A stretch of 64,000 nt of DNA, taken from contig JBAJFG010000370.1 in NCBI GenBank assembly GCA_037903475.1, forward strand, positions 1 through 64,000, written 5' to 3'. The DNA comes from Ancylostoma caninum (lineage: Eukaryota > Nematoda > Chromadorea > Rhabditida > Ancylostomatidae). Below the pieces are notes generated by a model. The model did no database searches, was not told where the DNA came from, and was given only the letters and a program-made list of their open reading frames with translations. Below, in pieces: positions 1 through 11,735 of the stretch. The stretch's first letter is position 1. Each line of letters opens with the position of its first letter. Both the position numbers and the translations under genes were made by a program.

Positions 1-2799
1 GACCCGACTCCAGGCGTTTCCCCATATTTGGACGCCGGCGCACCCTTATCACACCGTTGGACCCGACTCCAGGCGTATCCCCACTTTTGGACGCCAGCGC
101 ACTCTTATCACACCGTTGGACCCGGCTGCGGGTGTTTCCCCACTTTTGGACGCCGGCGCACCCTTATCACACCGTTGGATCCGAATCCAGGCGTTTCCCC
201 ATATTTGGACGCCGGCGCCCCCTTATCACACCGTTGGACCCGACTCCAGGCGTTTCCCCATATTTGGACGCCGGCGCACCCTTATCACACCGTTGGACCC
301 GACTCCAGGCGTGTCCCCACTTTTGGACGCCGGCGCACCCTCATCACACCGTTGGACCCGACTCCAGGCGTTTCCCCACTTTTGGACGCCGGCGCACCCT
401 CATCACACCGTTGGACCCGACTCCAGGCGTGTCCCCACTTTTGGACGCCGGCGCACCCTTATCACACCGTTGGACCCGACTCCAGGCGTGTCCCCACTTT
501 TGGACGCCGGCGCACCCTTATCACACCGTTGGACCTATCTCTTAGGCGTTTCCCCACTTTTGGACGCCGGCGCACCCTTATCACACCGTTGGACCCGACT
601 CCAGGCGTGTCCCCACTTTTGGACGCCGGCGCACCCTCATCACACCGTTGGACCCGGCTCCAGGCGTGTCCCCACTTTTGGACGCCGGCGCACCCTTATC
701 ACACCGTTGGACCCGACTCCAGGCGTGTCACCACTTTTGGACGCCGGCGCAACCCTTATCACACCGTTGGACCCGACTCCAGGCGTTTCCCCACTTTTGG
801 ACGCCGGCGCACCCTTATCACACCGTTGGACCCGACTCCAGGCGTTTCCCCACTTTTGGACGCCGGCGCACCCTTATCACACCGTTGGACCCGACTCCAG
901 GCGTTTCCCCACTTTTGGACGCCGGCGCACCCTTATCACACCGTTGGACCCGACTCCAGGCGTTCCCCACTTTTGGACGCCGGCGCACCCTTATCACACC
1001 GTTGGACCCGACTCCAGGCGTTTCCCCACTTTTGGACGCCGGCGCACCCTTATCACACCGTTGGACCCGACTCCAGGCGTTTCCCCACTTTTGGACGCCG
1101 GCGCACCCTTATCACACCGTTGGACCCGACTCCAGGCGTTCCCCACTTTTGGACGCCGCGCACCCTTATCACACGTTGGACCCGACTCCAGGCGTTTCCC
1201 CACTTTTGGACGCCGGCGCACCCTTATCACACCGTTGGACCCGACTCCAGGCGTTTCCCCACTTTTGGACGCCGGCGCACCCTTATCACACCGTTGGGAG
1301 GCGTCCCCACTTTTGGACCCGCGTTGGCGACTTTCCCCACTTTTGGACGCCGGCGCACCCTTATCACACCGTTGGACCCGACTCCAGGCTCCCCACAGGC
1401 GTTTCCCCACTTTTGGACGCCGGCGCACCCCATCACACCGTTGGACCCGACTCCAGGCGTTTCCCCACTTTTGGACGCCGGCGCACCCTTATCACACCGT
1501 TGGACCCGCTCCAGGCGTTCCCCACTTTTGGACGCCGGCGCACCCTTATCACACCGTTGGACCCGACTCCAGGCGTTTCCCCACTTTTGGACGCCGGCGC
1601 ACCCTTATCACACCGTTGGACCCGACTCCACGTTTCCCCACTTTTGGACGCCGCACCCTTATCACACCGTTGGACGCCGGCGCACTCACACCGTTGGCAG
1701 GCGTTTCCCCACTTTTGGACGCCGGCGCACCCTTATCACACCGTTGGACCCGACTCCAGGCGTTTCCCCACTTTTGGACGCCGGCGCACCCTTATCACAC
1801 CGTTGGACCCGACTCCAGGCGTGTCCCCACTTTTGGACGCCGGCGCACCCTTATCACACCGTTGGACGCGACTCCAGGCGTTTCCCCACTTTTGGACGCC
1901 GGCGCACCTTTATCACACCGTTGGACCCAACTCCAGGCGTTTCCCCACTTTTGGACGCCGGCGCACCCTTATCACACCGTTGGACCCGACTCCAAGCGTT
2001 TCCCCACTTGGACGCCGGCGCACCCTTGTTGGACCCGACTGCAGGCGTTTCCCCACTTTTGGACGCCGGCGCACCCTTATCACACCGTTGGACCCGACTC
2101 CAGGCGTTTCCCCACTTTTGGACGCCGGCGCACCCTCATCACACCGTTGGACCCGACTCCAGGCGTTTCCCCACTTTTGGACGCCGGCGCACCCTTATCA
2201 CACCGTTGGACCCGACTCCAGGCGTTTCCCCACTTTTGGACGCCGGCGCACCCTCATCACACCGTTGGACCCGACTCCAGGCGTTTCCCCACTTTTGGAC
2301 GCCGGCGCACCCTTATCACACCGTTGGACCCGACTCCAGGCGTGTCCCCACTTTTGGACGCCGGCGCACCCTTATCACACCGTTGGACCCGACTCCAGGC
2401 GTTTCCCCACTTTTGGACGCCGGCGCACCCTTATCACACCGTTGGACCCGACTCCAGGCGTGTCCCCACTTTTGGACGCCGGCGCACCCTCATCACACCG
2501 TTGGACCCGACTCCAGGCGTTTCCCCACTTTTGGACGCCGGCGCACCCTTATCACACCGTTGGACCCGACTCCAGGCGTTTCCCCACTTTTGGACGCCGG
2601 CGCACCCTCATCACACCGTTGGACCCGACTCCAGGCGTTTCCCCACTTTTGGACGCCGGCGCACCCTTATCACACCGTTGGACCCGACTCCAGGCGTGTC
2701 CCCACTTTTGGACGCCGGCGCACCCTCATCACACCGTTAGACCCGACTCCAGGCGTGTCCCCACTTTTGGACGCCGGCGCACCCTCATCACCCTCATCA
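1..2799. repeat. 59-bp GC-rich satellite array, about 47 copies
   Basis: A tandem array enters from the left edge. The unit is 59 bp, starts GACCCGACTCCAGGCG and ends CTTATCACACCGTTG. Most copies differ only at two positions, TTTCC/TGTCC and CTTATC/CTCATC. Positions 1-1140 and 2041-2799 are regular. Copies between about 1141 and 2040 carry many small deletions and truncations, for example near 1290-1350, 1640-1700 and 2000-2035. Because 59 is not a multiple of 3 and the unit lacks stops on the + strand, all three forward frames stay open for hundreds of codons; these ORFs are artefacts. The array ends in CCCTCATCACCCTCATCACC and gives way to unique DNA. It is far more GC-rich than its surroundings. 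Confidence 0.97.
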
Positions 2800-4784
2800 C
2801 CTATGGGAATGAAATTACCTGTCCTTCCAATGACTCATCAAGGTCCGGTATCCATAACACGTCTACCCAACAAGACGACGATAGGCTACAATATTATGTG
2901 AATTTAGAAGGCGCAGAACGTCGAAGTGATCTCAATAACCAGGGTTGTCTTGACTGTGTATTCATGAATCCCAGCCCTGAATTCTAGCATTTCACGCTTA
3001 CTTGGTTACCATGCTATGAGCACATAAAAAATGAGTAAAATGGTATAGAATTCGTTGCGGTTGGAGAGGAACACTTCTTCCAACTTATGTTCATATTCCT
3101 ACTTGCAATTACAGAAAATAAATGGTTCTACACCTGCAGCTTTCCCTACGTTCCTCGGAACGTCTGCCTAAATAGTGGATTCCGCAAAATCCGGAAGTTA
3201 TGCCGGCGAAATCCTGCTAACCTCAGCAGTGGAGGTGTCTTTTTCCTTGAAACGATCAGTGGAGCTCGTATTTCTTGCGAGTTCCGGGTAAATACCACTC
3301 ATTTTTCTGCCACAATTTTCACACTTGCTATCGGAATCCTCGCTGAGACCGCCGGTGCAGAACCATCAGAAAAATGCGTGACTTTAACAGAAAAAAGGAG
3401 ATACGGAGGTCATTTAGAAGAAACTGTCAAAATAAAACCAAAACGTAAGTCGTTATCGACTATGGCGCTGAAGAAGTCCTCAAGTTGTTTGGGGGGGGGG
3501 GTGGGAGTGGGAGCAGGGGTGGGGGGAGAAAGAGTTTTCTTGGCTACCGTAACACTGTACTGTGAGAGAGATTACTGTAGAACACTGCGTAATAGGTTTA
3601 CCATAGCATTATCGAGTTTTGACCTTTGGCTAAAAGCCTGTATGTACCTGTTGGTGAGGCACAAGTCGTAGGAACTCTAGAATAACTCCTTAAAAGTCGA
3701 CTCTTCAACCCTAAAAATTTTTAATTTTCACTATGAAACAACAAAAATAAAAAAAATTCTACCCTTTAATTCTATGTTTTATTACCATAAAATTTTCTTT
3801 GGGTAATATGCAATACCAAAAAATGAATAAATGAAATTTATAGCTTAAATTTCCTTTGTATCGTTCTTTTCCCTCTTTGTTTATTTATTATAAAAGTATA
3901 TTTATATTTGTCTTCAGCTTTTTTTTCGTCTCAGTTTTTTCTTCCTCGAGTTCCTCAGTTCTCCTCATTCACGTTCATCTCACTAAATTCTAACAGAGAA
4001 AAATTTCGAAGCTTTTCATGCGGTCGCTCTTTGTCGAAGGGTTACATCGTTTTCTGGATCTTTTTAAATAATTTCTGGAAAAATCCTGCTGACCCCTGGA
4101 TCCAACCCCTCCCCGATGGCGGAGTGCTCATTGTCAATCAGCGCGCTGATGACCTCTGTCACTTGGTGGCGATGCCGATCTCAACTCCGACACTCGGCTC
4201 TGACCTTCGAAGCCTGTAATTAACGAAAGATTTACGACACCTTGACATCTCACTTCATGGGAAACTACAGATGGTCCACGAACGATAGCGAACTGTTCCC
4301 TGGCAAAGTGCTCGCACCCCGGCTGGACATATGGCCGTGGATGCGCGTCGGCGATGACCCGAAGTGGCCGTCTCTTTCATTAGGGCATTTCGCGCGGTGT
4401 CTGCTGCTCAAAAGCTAATCGAATTAGCATAATCACCCTTGCGCCCAGCGTTCTGAGCAAAAACGCGCGCGCGCGCTCTCCGGCGGCTGCTCTCGACGGC
4501 GTGGATTTTCTCGTTGGTCCGCCTAATTTACTAATGAGCGACATGATGTCATTTATTCGATGACCTTCTTGTTGTTAAGCCTTCGCTTTATTGGATTTCC
4601 CAGTACGGTGCGAAAAACTTGGGTAAGAACTGTTCATTAGGCATTAGTTTGGTGATTGCACTCTGGAAATGAGCTCTCTGTGGAAATGAAGTGAAATTTT
4701 CTGGGTGGTTTTCCCAGATATTGCAGGAAGGCTTCTATTTTTGGTTGGTTCGCTGTTTTCCACCTGAAAAATTCCTGAGGAACG
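2800..4784. other. non-coding DNA, no gene recognised
   Basis: No ORF here resembles a known protein and no tRNA or rRNA is visible. The stretch has T-rich tracts, an 11-base G run at 3491-3501 followed by G-rich sequence, and a locally GC-rich patch at 4230-4600. Confidence 0.6.
4230..4600. promoter_or_regulatory. GC-rich patch, possible regulatory island
   Basis: A GC-rich stretch in AT-rich DNA that includes an alternating GCGCGC run near 4470 and several homeodomain-like ATTAG/TAATT cores (around 4380, 4425 and 4530). It has no convincing coding potential. A regulatory role is inferred only from composition and motif content. Confidence 0.2.
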
Positions 4785-4830
4785 TGGGGCGCCTACGGAC
4801 GTATTAAATAAATAAATAAATAATAAATAA
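4785..4830 (+). mobile_element. retroposon 3' tail of the (AAAT)n family
   Basis: A GGGGCGCCTACGGACGTA motif runs directly into an (AAAT)n tail. The LINE ending at 16522 has the same layout, GCGCGCCTTTGGCGTAAC and then (AAAT)n, so this looks like the 3' end of a related degraded insertion. The 5' end cannot be placed. Confidence 0.4.
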
Positions 4831-4877
4831 CGAAAATGGACGTTTTGTGGAGTTGAAGACGCAGACGGCGAGTTGAA

Positions 4878-4893
4878 GGGGGGGGGGGGGGGG
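4878..4893 (+). repeat. 16-base poly-G tract
   Basis: An uninterrupted run of 16 G, the longest of at least ten G or C homopolymers of 9 bases or more in the window. Confidence 0.95.
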
Positions 4894-4947
4894 TCACAGC
4901 TCTTATTCTTACCCAGTCCTCACAATCCATCTGAGCTGTCCAGACAG

Positions 4948-5090
4948 AACCGGGATGCTTCATTGGGATCACCCATGGCAAGCGCGTGTCCAAACTTACC
5001 TAATTTACCGTTTACCTGACACCCGTGAACATGTAGTATCGGCCCTTGGGTATGGTGTTACCCATTCCTTCAATGTTATATTCAGGTCGA
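4948..5090 (-). mobile_element. possible degraded relative of the 11.1-kb inverted-repeat element
   Basis: The segment starting CCGGGATGCTTCATTGGGAT and followed by ACCCATGG resembles the reverse complement of the right end of the element at 11088-11270 (CCGGGATGCACCACTGATAT, then ACCCATGG). The rest is too diverged to align by eye. Confidence 0.25.
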
Positions 5091-6103
5091 AATGCACCAG
5101 CTTACTCTACTGGAGTCTCCTGTACCTTTCATTGCTTATATTTCACTGCAATGTCATAGGTAATGAATTCTCAGGAAAATCCTGCAATAATTCTGGAAAA
5201 TGAAGTCCAACGTTAGGAATTATGCCTTTATATTTTCCAAGCCGTAATCTGGAATCTGGAAAATAAATTCCCTTTAGATCCATTGGAAACTGCCACCTTT
5301 TTTCCAGAATTGAGCAAAATGAAGGCATTTATAACCGCCACAACCCGTTGTCCCAAGTACCACAACGCCAGGAGAACCACTGTTCCGCTTGCTCGCTGCC
5401 ATTTTATCACGTAACTACTGGTTCCAGTTTATCTGGATAACAAGGTTTCCTTGCGGGTTCAACTTTTTTCTCGCGAGAAAGAGCGAAACGGCGCTGACTA
5501 AGTGATTAATGCGTCAAAAACTCGCGGAGCAGTTAGCGAGCGAACGCTGGAATTAGCAAGTCGTTCGTCGTCGCCCCGTATTTTCAAGGACGTCATTGTA
5601 GATTTCATCTTTCTGCTGCTGTGCTGCTATCGCTCGAAGTGGCGCTGCTACATGGTTTCTGTCGAAATTCTTGGCTTTGCCTCTTTTTATTGATATAAGC
5701 TCTTTGACTGATCTCTATGTACAAGTGAAAGAGGTTTAGTGATTGTTAGCTCAAAATGTAACAATATGAGCTCCATTAGCGAAAATGAAAAATCCCGAAA
5801 ATATCCCAATTAGCCGGTCTTTTTACAGTGAACGAGTTCTTCTGAGCGGAGACATCAGTGGAATGATGGAAAATCTCTAACGATGGGTGTGAATACCCAA
5901 GGTTAAACTGGGTGTAAACAACGTCATGTAAAGGAAAACATGTTGTTGCAGTTTTTGCGTAGTACTACTTGCAAGTCCTAAAAATGGCCTGGCCCTCTAT
6001 TTTTGTGACTGGAGCATAAGGCAAAACCTCTCATCTGTTCACACATTTGACAAGGACATGGGATCTGGGCAATGCATGACTTGCGGTTGAGCCAGTGGTC
6101 GAC
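5091..6103. other. non-coding DNA, nothing recognised
   Basis: No gene, RNA or clear repeat is recognised in this stretch. Confidence 0.5.
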
Positions 6104-6160
6104 ATATTTATTTATTTATTTATCTAATACATCACTGTGAAGGTGTGCCATCAAAAATAC
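6104..6160 (-). mobile_element. retroposon 3' tail of the (AAAT)n family, minus orientation
   Basis: Read on the minus strand, a GGCACACCTTCACAGTGATG motif leads to an (AAAT)n tail, the same terminal arrangement as the elements at 10404-10795 and 62306-62683. The body, which would extend to the right, is not clearly alignable to the others. Confidence 0.45.
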
Positions 6161-9100
6161 TATTAACCAAAAATTAACAGAGGAACTCAAAGAAGAAACT
6201 CGTTGTAACACAGTAGTTACAATTAGTATATAAATAAGACTATAAACTCAACGATTCACTCAGCTTACAGTTGAACAGAATACTTCATTTGGATGAGAAA
6301 TGGAGGATAATCTCCCCATCAGTTCCCAAATTAGCTGTGGTTAGTTCTGGGCGGGTAAAGAAGTGGGAACAGTAGGTGAGGAAATGCGTGACTTGTGAGG
6401 TTATTCTCCGGAATACTGGATGCATTCACAACTTGGTGTGACATAATTCAAGGATTTTATGAAAGACAGCCAAAAATTACTCAATGATGATTGTTGTGTC
6501 TTCTTAGCTCTGCATATTCCATTAATCACATGCTAGCAATCCTTTATGATTTGTAGCCTTTAAGGCTTTTCCTGAGTGGAGGAATAAGGCTCATTGGGGC
6601 GCTATCTGCTCACGTCATTTACGCCATGTTCTTCTTTTCAGAACTTTTTGATTGCTTGCGTAGGTCACAACTATGCTTATATTTACACAACGTTTTACGA
6701 ATCATATGCGTTTGTGGGTTTGCATGTTGAACTTTGAAGCTAACGTTGATCGGTTATCTACGAGAGTTCCGGAGCCCACCTTTCGAGATGGCCATGTTTC
6801 CCGTGTTTTATCATATTCATTCAATCTACCGATGAAGCACTTACAAATGAAAATGGTAAAAATACATTCCATGGTGATCGTCTTCGTCCATGCACCAAGT
6901 CGTTTACATGGGGTAAAAGTGAAGCCGGATCTTCCTTCCTTATCCGATCCACACTGCATTTCTTCTATTTGATATTCTTTTAATCCAAAAATAGCCTCAG
7001 TGTCTGCACAAATGCACAAGAAGAGCGCCTTTTTTGTACATATCCGTATCATGGCCGGTTCTGATTTTATTTCAATATATGACTCGTTTCAGCGCCTATA
7101 TTCGACCGCACTTATTGATAGGAGAGGGTAACAGGAATGGATTTACTAAGGGCGACACAAATTAGCATTTGTTGAAGAAAGTGATAGCTTATAGAACTAT
7201 GTATCTTGGATGGCTATAAAACTTACTAATTCTTCACACACCTGCTATAGGGCTCGAACTGAATTCAAATCGAAAGTGTGGTTCCTTTTGCACCCAGGGT
7301 CCGAAACCACTTCACTTTGTTATATGAATAACTCATGATATCGTTACAGAACCCTAAAAACACTTTGAATTATGAAAAACCAGTAAAGGAAAGATGCGAG
7401 AATCAGCAGGCAAATTCAGAGTCCGCGAGTATGAAGAATATAAACGCTTTCGCTAAATCCTGAGATTCAGCTGAAAATTTATGAAATAAAAGTTATGATA
7501 TACAGAATGCTATGTGACCTTACCACTATAAACGTCGATGATTTCTGTGTTGTCGTCCACAACTAGGAGTGACTAATAGAGTTTTATTCAGTAAAGCAAT
7601 TACACCTATAATACATATCTTTCCTGATGATCGTGAAAGAACTTAATATATCAGCAGAAAGAGACGCACCCAAGCAAAGCGGAACTATTAAGTAAATTTG
7701 TAGAAGAACTCATCAGGTTTTGAGATAAGCACAGAGTTTCAAGAACGATTTCAATGAAATTTATCGTTCGTTGACTTACTATTGTTGCTGTCGTTTGTGA
7801 TATGTTACATTCCGTAGGAGAATTCTTTCATTTATTGCGCATAGACCTCTACGCACAAATAAATGAACAAAAATAAAAAAAGACTATCATGCGAAGAAAA
7901 CAGCATATGTTTGCATCACTTTCTCATAATACTTGTAAGGTTCAGCAATTTCGTCAGATATCCACTCCAATCAGCTGACCTAATTTTCAACACAAGACAG
8001 AAAGTGAGTGCATACGAGCACGGTATCGCACGACATCATAGAGCGACCTCTGACAGGTAATTGCATAATTAAACTATGAGTTATTGATGCGGGAAATATG
8101 TAGGTAAATCAGTCAAGTAACAATGCTGAAACTGTTTTTTTTTCTGTTCAGAACCTCTCGTGTGCTTTTATAACTTGCATGTATGTACGTATATATGCAT
8201 ATACTATCACAAATATCAAGAAGAAACTACATAGATGAATATGTACGCGAAATCTTATTGTATACATATTACATATCTCATCTTTCATGTTTGTAAAAAT
8301 GTCATTGTTTTTACATGTGTATTCGTGTGCACAGGTATGAGTACATAACCCATTATTGAGTTGGCCTCTTCTTCCAAGAACTGTGCGGAATACACACGAC
8401 TCGAGCGCCCCATTAGGCTGCGTGACAAGAGGTACGCTGCTGGTCTGTGATTGGTCGATTCATGTGCGCGTCGCGGCTGCGGCCTTCTAGGGTACGAGCA
8501 GTTTTGCGCGGACATGGACAACTTTTCTAAGCTTTGTTGGGACAGATGAGTGTTTTCGGAAACCGCAAACTGTGAGAAGGTGGCCAGTGATGTCATTTAG
8601 TGCGTCGAATTTGAAGAAACAACCTGAACTTGAAAAGCGTGTGCGTGCGGCGCGGTCGCGTCGCGGCGTACGCTTTGACCGCCACCCGTCCCACTATGTA
8701 TACCATGAAATGCACATTCTATTTTCGTAGTTCTCTGCCTTTGAAGATGAACTTCATGGTAAAAAAAAATTACAGTGTCTCCGTTCATAAGCAGCACGTA
8801 GTCATCAGCTGCTGAAGTTCTCAGTTATTCCTTGGTCCCATCTCGAAAAGAAAGCTCTTGTTTCTGGAAAAAAATACTGATAATGTATGGAGTCATTCTG
8901 ACTTAGACGTGGCTAAGTGGAACAACTCCTTACATTTCCAAAACCATCTCCAAAAGTTCATTTCTTCATTATGAGCAAGAGCTGTTCTCCGAATTTATGC
9001 CCATTCACTTAAGGACTCTTCAGAAATTTTTTGGCGATCTTGTCATTAATTATGAGAACCGGCTTTGGTTGTTTATTGCACTTGAGAATGAAGGGTTTCT

Positions 9101-9844
9101 GCAAAGATCTACAAAGGAAGAACAGATTTTTCACGGGACGCTTCTGATTTTATGATTCTAGCTAAGCTATCCGTCAATTTCAGTTTCACTTGTGAAGGAT
9201 AAAATTTCCACTGCTGCAGTGAAACAAAAATTTCATTAGACAAAGATTCCTCTATGGAAGAAAAAGATGGTTCCACAGGGATCTTTGTAGAACCGCAGCG
9301 TAACCCCTTCAAGCAAATTTTCGTTGCCGAAACCCTTCCATCCCACTTTTTTTGCTTCCTGGCGAATAATTCGACATGTACTTTCATCGTCCATACAAGC
9401 ACTTTTCACGAGTCGTCTTATCTACTCGTTAAAATGCAAATTTGTCTTCATAACGGCGGCCGTCTTTCGATCTGTGGAATCTGTCCTTGCGTCAGGATCC
9501 GAAGCGATTCAAATCTGTCTCTTGCTCCACTTCAATTGGGAAATTCCTTGGAAACGGAGGGGCGGAGGTTGGAGACGTTGTGGGTGGTCGCATGCACCTG
9601 ACGGGTTCTTTTTAGTCGTAGTCTGGAACTGCTTGCCTTGGACAATTCTCGCATTTCTCGTTGACTTGAACAGACGTCCTCAGCAGGTCAAGCTCTATTC
9701 ATTCTTCATCCCTTATTCTTCATTCATTCTCTACATCGCAACAGCACGGTTGATATTGTACTGAACTTGCGGAGAGATCAGCGGTTGTGACGTCAACTTT
9801 GTTATATGCTCGAATTTTCTCCTTTACTATGTCATCGGGCTGTA
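6161..9844. other. non-coding DNA, no gene recognised
   Basis: Short ORFs are scattered on both strands with no family resemblance. The stretch includes a CG-rich segment near 8430-8700 that loosely recalls the interior of the 9845-10080 element, though I could not establish homology. Confidence 0.5.
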
Positions 9845-10080
9845 GGACAATTTATACTAGATGCGTGCGACTGGCGCGCGTGCGTCTGTATGATGAAGAC
9901 TAGGCCCCAGTCGCATCGCAGTCGCAGCTCAGACGCACGCGTTTACGACCTCGCGACGGCTGCGCGTTCTTTTCATTGAAGATGCACATTCCGCATTGAC
10001 CGGTCTTCATGAAAAATCCCTAGCAAACGGATGCGTGCGACTGGTGCGCGACTGACGCACGCAGCTAGTATAAATTGCCC
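9845..10080. mobile_element. 236-bp inverted-repeat element (MITE-like)
   Basis: The left end GGACAATTTATACTAG, continuing ATGCGTGCG, is matched by the reverse complement of the right end, GGGCAATTTATACTAG, continuing CTGCGTGCG. That gives 23 of 25 matching positions. The interior is GC-rich with many GCG/CGC words and no ORF. A partial copy lies at 33626-33684. Small size, terminal inversions and a second copy fit a non-autonomous DNA transposon. No target duplication is evident. Confidence 0.75.
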
Positions 10081-10403
10081 TTATCGTCGCTTTTGAGAAC
10101 GAATTTTCAGCGATGAAGAGATCATTTTTGTATCCAGCTTCCGTCGATAATCATATCCACATCTGTCTCAAGTCCTCACAGCATCAAGCTTTAGGTTCTT
10201 CAGAATCATTTATAATCAACCTTTCCTAGTGATACCGAAATTGAACGAACAACAAACGTACGTCCGGGTTGTATGCGATCCAATGGCGACGCTCTGTTGC
10301 TCGTAGTATTCCTTATTTGGTTTCGATGTCCATGTGTCATCGGAAAATCTGGCTCGACCACTTTGCTAAGTATATGTACACAAGTTTGTAGTTGTACCTT
10401 TAC

Positions 10404-10795
10404 ATATTTATTTGTTTATTTATGATATGAACAACAAGGTGCGCATGAACAGTTAACAATCAGTTGAAACAAAAAAAATTAGGGCATAATGTTAAACAGT
10501 GACAACTGTTCAAGGAAAGAAAAGAAAGGACAACAGCCAAAGGGAAGAAAAAATTGTGGAAAGTATGAAAGATGTCAGATCTGAGTTCCCCAGTAAGAAG
10601 AAGGGAAAGGAATCCGATGGCGTTACAAATTACTCACTACTTCCCATGGCTTGAACTGGTAATACTCAGGAGGATTATTAGACGAGTGAAAAGGCGGATG
10701 GCGCTAGGGATAACGCCACTCTCTACGAGCGCTGGGGCATGCATGAAGAATCTGACGTTGGATTTTTGGATGTTAGGTATTCTCCACCCCTAACA
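10404..10795 (-). mobile_element. retroposon (SINE-like), minus orientation
   Basis: A second copy lies at 62306-62683 in the same orientation. Both share a block around CCACT(C/T)TCTACGAGC (10716 and 62603) and another at TGTTAGGTATTC (10771 and 62660) near the 5' end in element orientation. Both finish on the minus strand with a GTGCGCA/GTGCACA-type motif and an (AAAT)n tail. No ORF is intact. It could be a SINE or a 5'-truncated non-LTR element. Confidence 0.65.
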
Positions 10796-11087
10796 ATCAG
10801 CATCAGACCCACCTGGGGAGAATTCCTGACCGGAATAATCAAAGTGCATACCAGCAACATGGGCAATAGATAATTTTGTACTTTTTTTGAATTAAGAAGA
10901 CATATTCGTAATGTAACTGTGTCTTTATACTGACAGCATGAAATGTGTCCTGTAAACAATAAATAAATAAGTAATAGACAAGAGATCACTTACATCACGC
11001 ATTAAATAGCATTCGATTGAGATGAATGTTCTTGAAATTGGCTGAAAAAAATAATAAATCAAGGTATGAAATGACTGACTAGTAATA

Positions 11088-11270
11088 GGGCCCGGATGCA
11101 TCACTGGAACGATGGGTAATTCTATACAATTATTACCCATGGGTAATGGCTGCGTATAGACAAAATCGCGTATGGGTAAACATGCTGGTGGACGCGAAGT
11201 AAAGGGTAATTCTGGACACGTCAACACGTTTACGTTTACCATGGGTAATATCAGTGGTGCATCCCGGCCC
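11088..11270. mobile_element. 183-bp inverted-repeat element (MITE-like)
   Basis: The left end GGGCCCGGATGCATCACTG is matched by the reverse complement of the right end, GGGCCGGGATGCACCACTG, with two mismatches. Inside are repeated GGGTAAT/ATTACCC words in both orientations, so the whole unit is loosely palindromic. There is no coding sequence. Confidence 0.7.
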
Positions 11271-11568
11271 ATTTGGGTAAGCATGTAAGTCCAGGTCAAA
11301 TCAAAACATCAGCTTTTCCATGGGGAATCCTCTCCTACATATTTAGACTTCTGGGAAATTGCCAACTTTACAAGTAACGGTTGCGCTATCTCCAACCATG
11401 GTTAGGACTCTCTGGACAGGGCCTTACTGTCTAGAATATTCCTTACAAATATAACCTAATACTTACCTCCTTGTCCTTTATTTCAATTTTAGTAGAATCT
11501 TACCAAATTGAAAGAATCGAAGGCGATGGTTTCTATGGTTTTGCAACAAGTTTCCGTCATGTGTACAT

Positions 11569-11620
11569 CATGCAACTCTCATGCAAACATCATGCAACCT
11601 AAATCGATGTTGGCATAAAA
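11569..11620 (+). repeat. dispersed 50-bp CATGCAAAC module, copy A
   Basis: CATGCAACTCTCATGCAAAC is followed by CATCATGCAACC and TCGATGTTGGCAT. It aligns by eye with copies at 28817, 29295 and 33471, all on the same strand. Confidence 0.5.
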
Positions 11621-11735
11621 TGTGTTTAGAATGTGCGTACCAGGTTGTGGGTGGGATGCTCGTGACATCGACAAGTTTTGAAAGCAGCAGTTCGTGCTCG
11701 ATGCCAATTCGTTCACATTGCACAACGTTTGCACG

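Noticed and set aside
1..2799. Possible CRISPR array
   Set aside because: The whole 59-bp unit repeats; there are no unique spacers, and the genome is eukaryotic.
28..2987. Three very long forward ORFs (957, 874 and 779 codons)
   Set aside because: They are all readings of the 59-bp satellite, which has no stop in any forward frame. The repeated peptide is the same in each frame, shifted.
3087..3671. 194-codon ORF after the satellite
   Set aside because: The frame crosses a poly-G and G-rich tract and resembles no family. No flanking exons fit.
9109..9402. 97-codon minus-strand ORF that might be a transposase remnant
   Set aside because: Lys-rich and free of recognisable DDE or helix-turn-helix motifs; I could not support a family.
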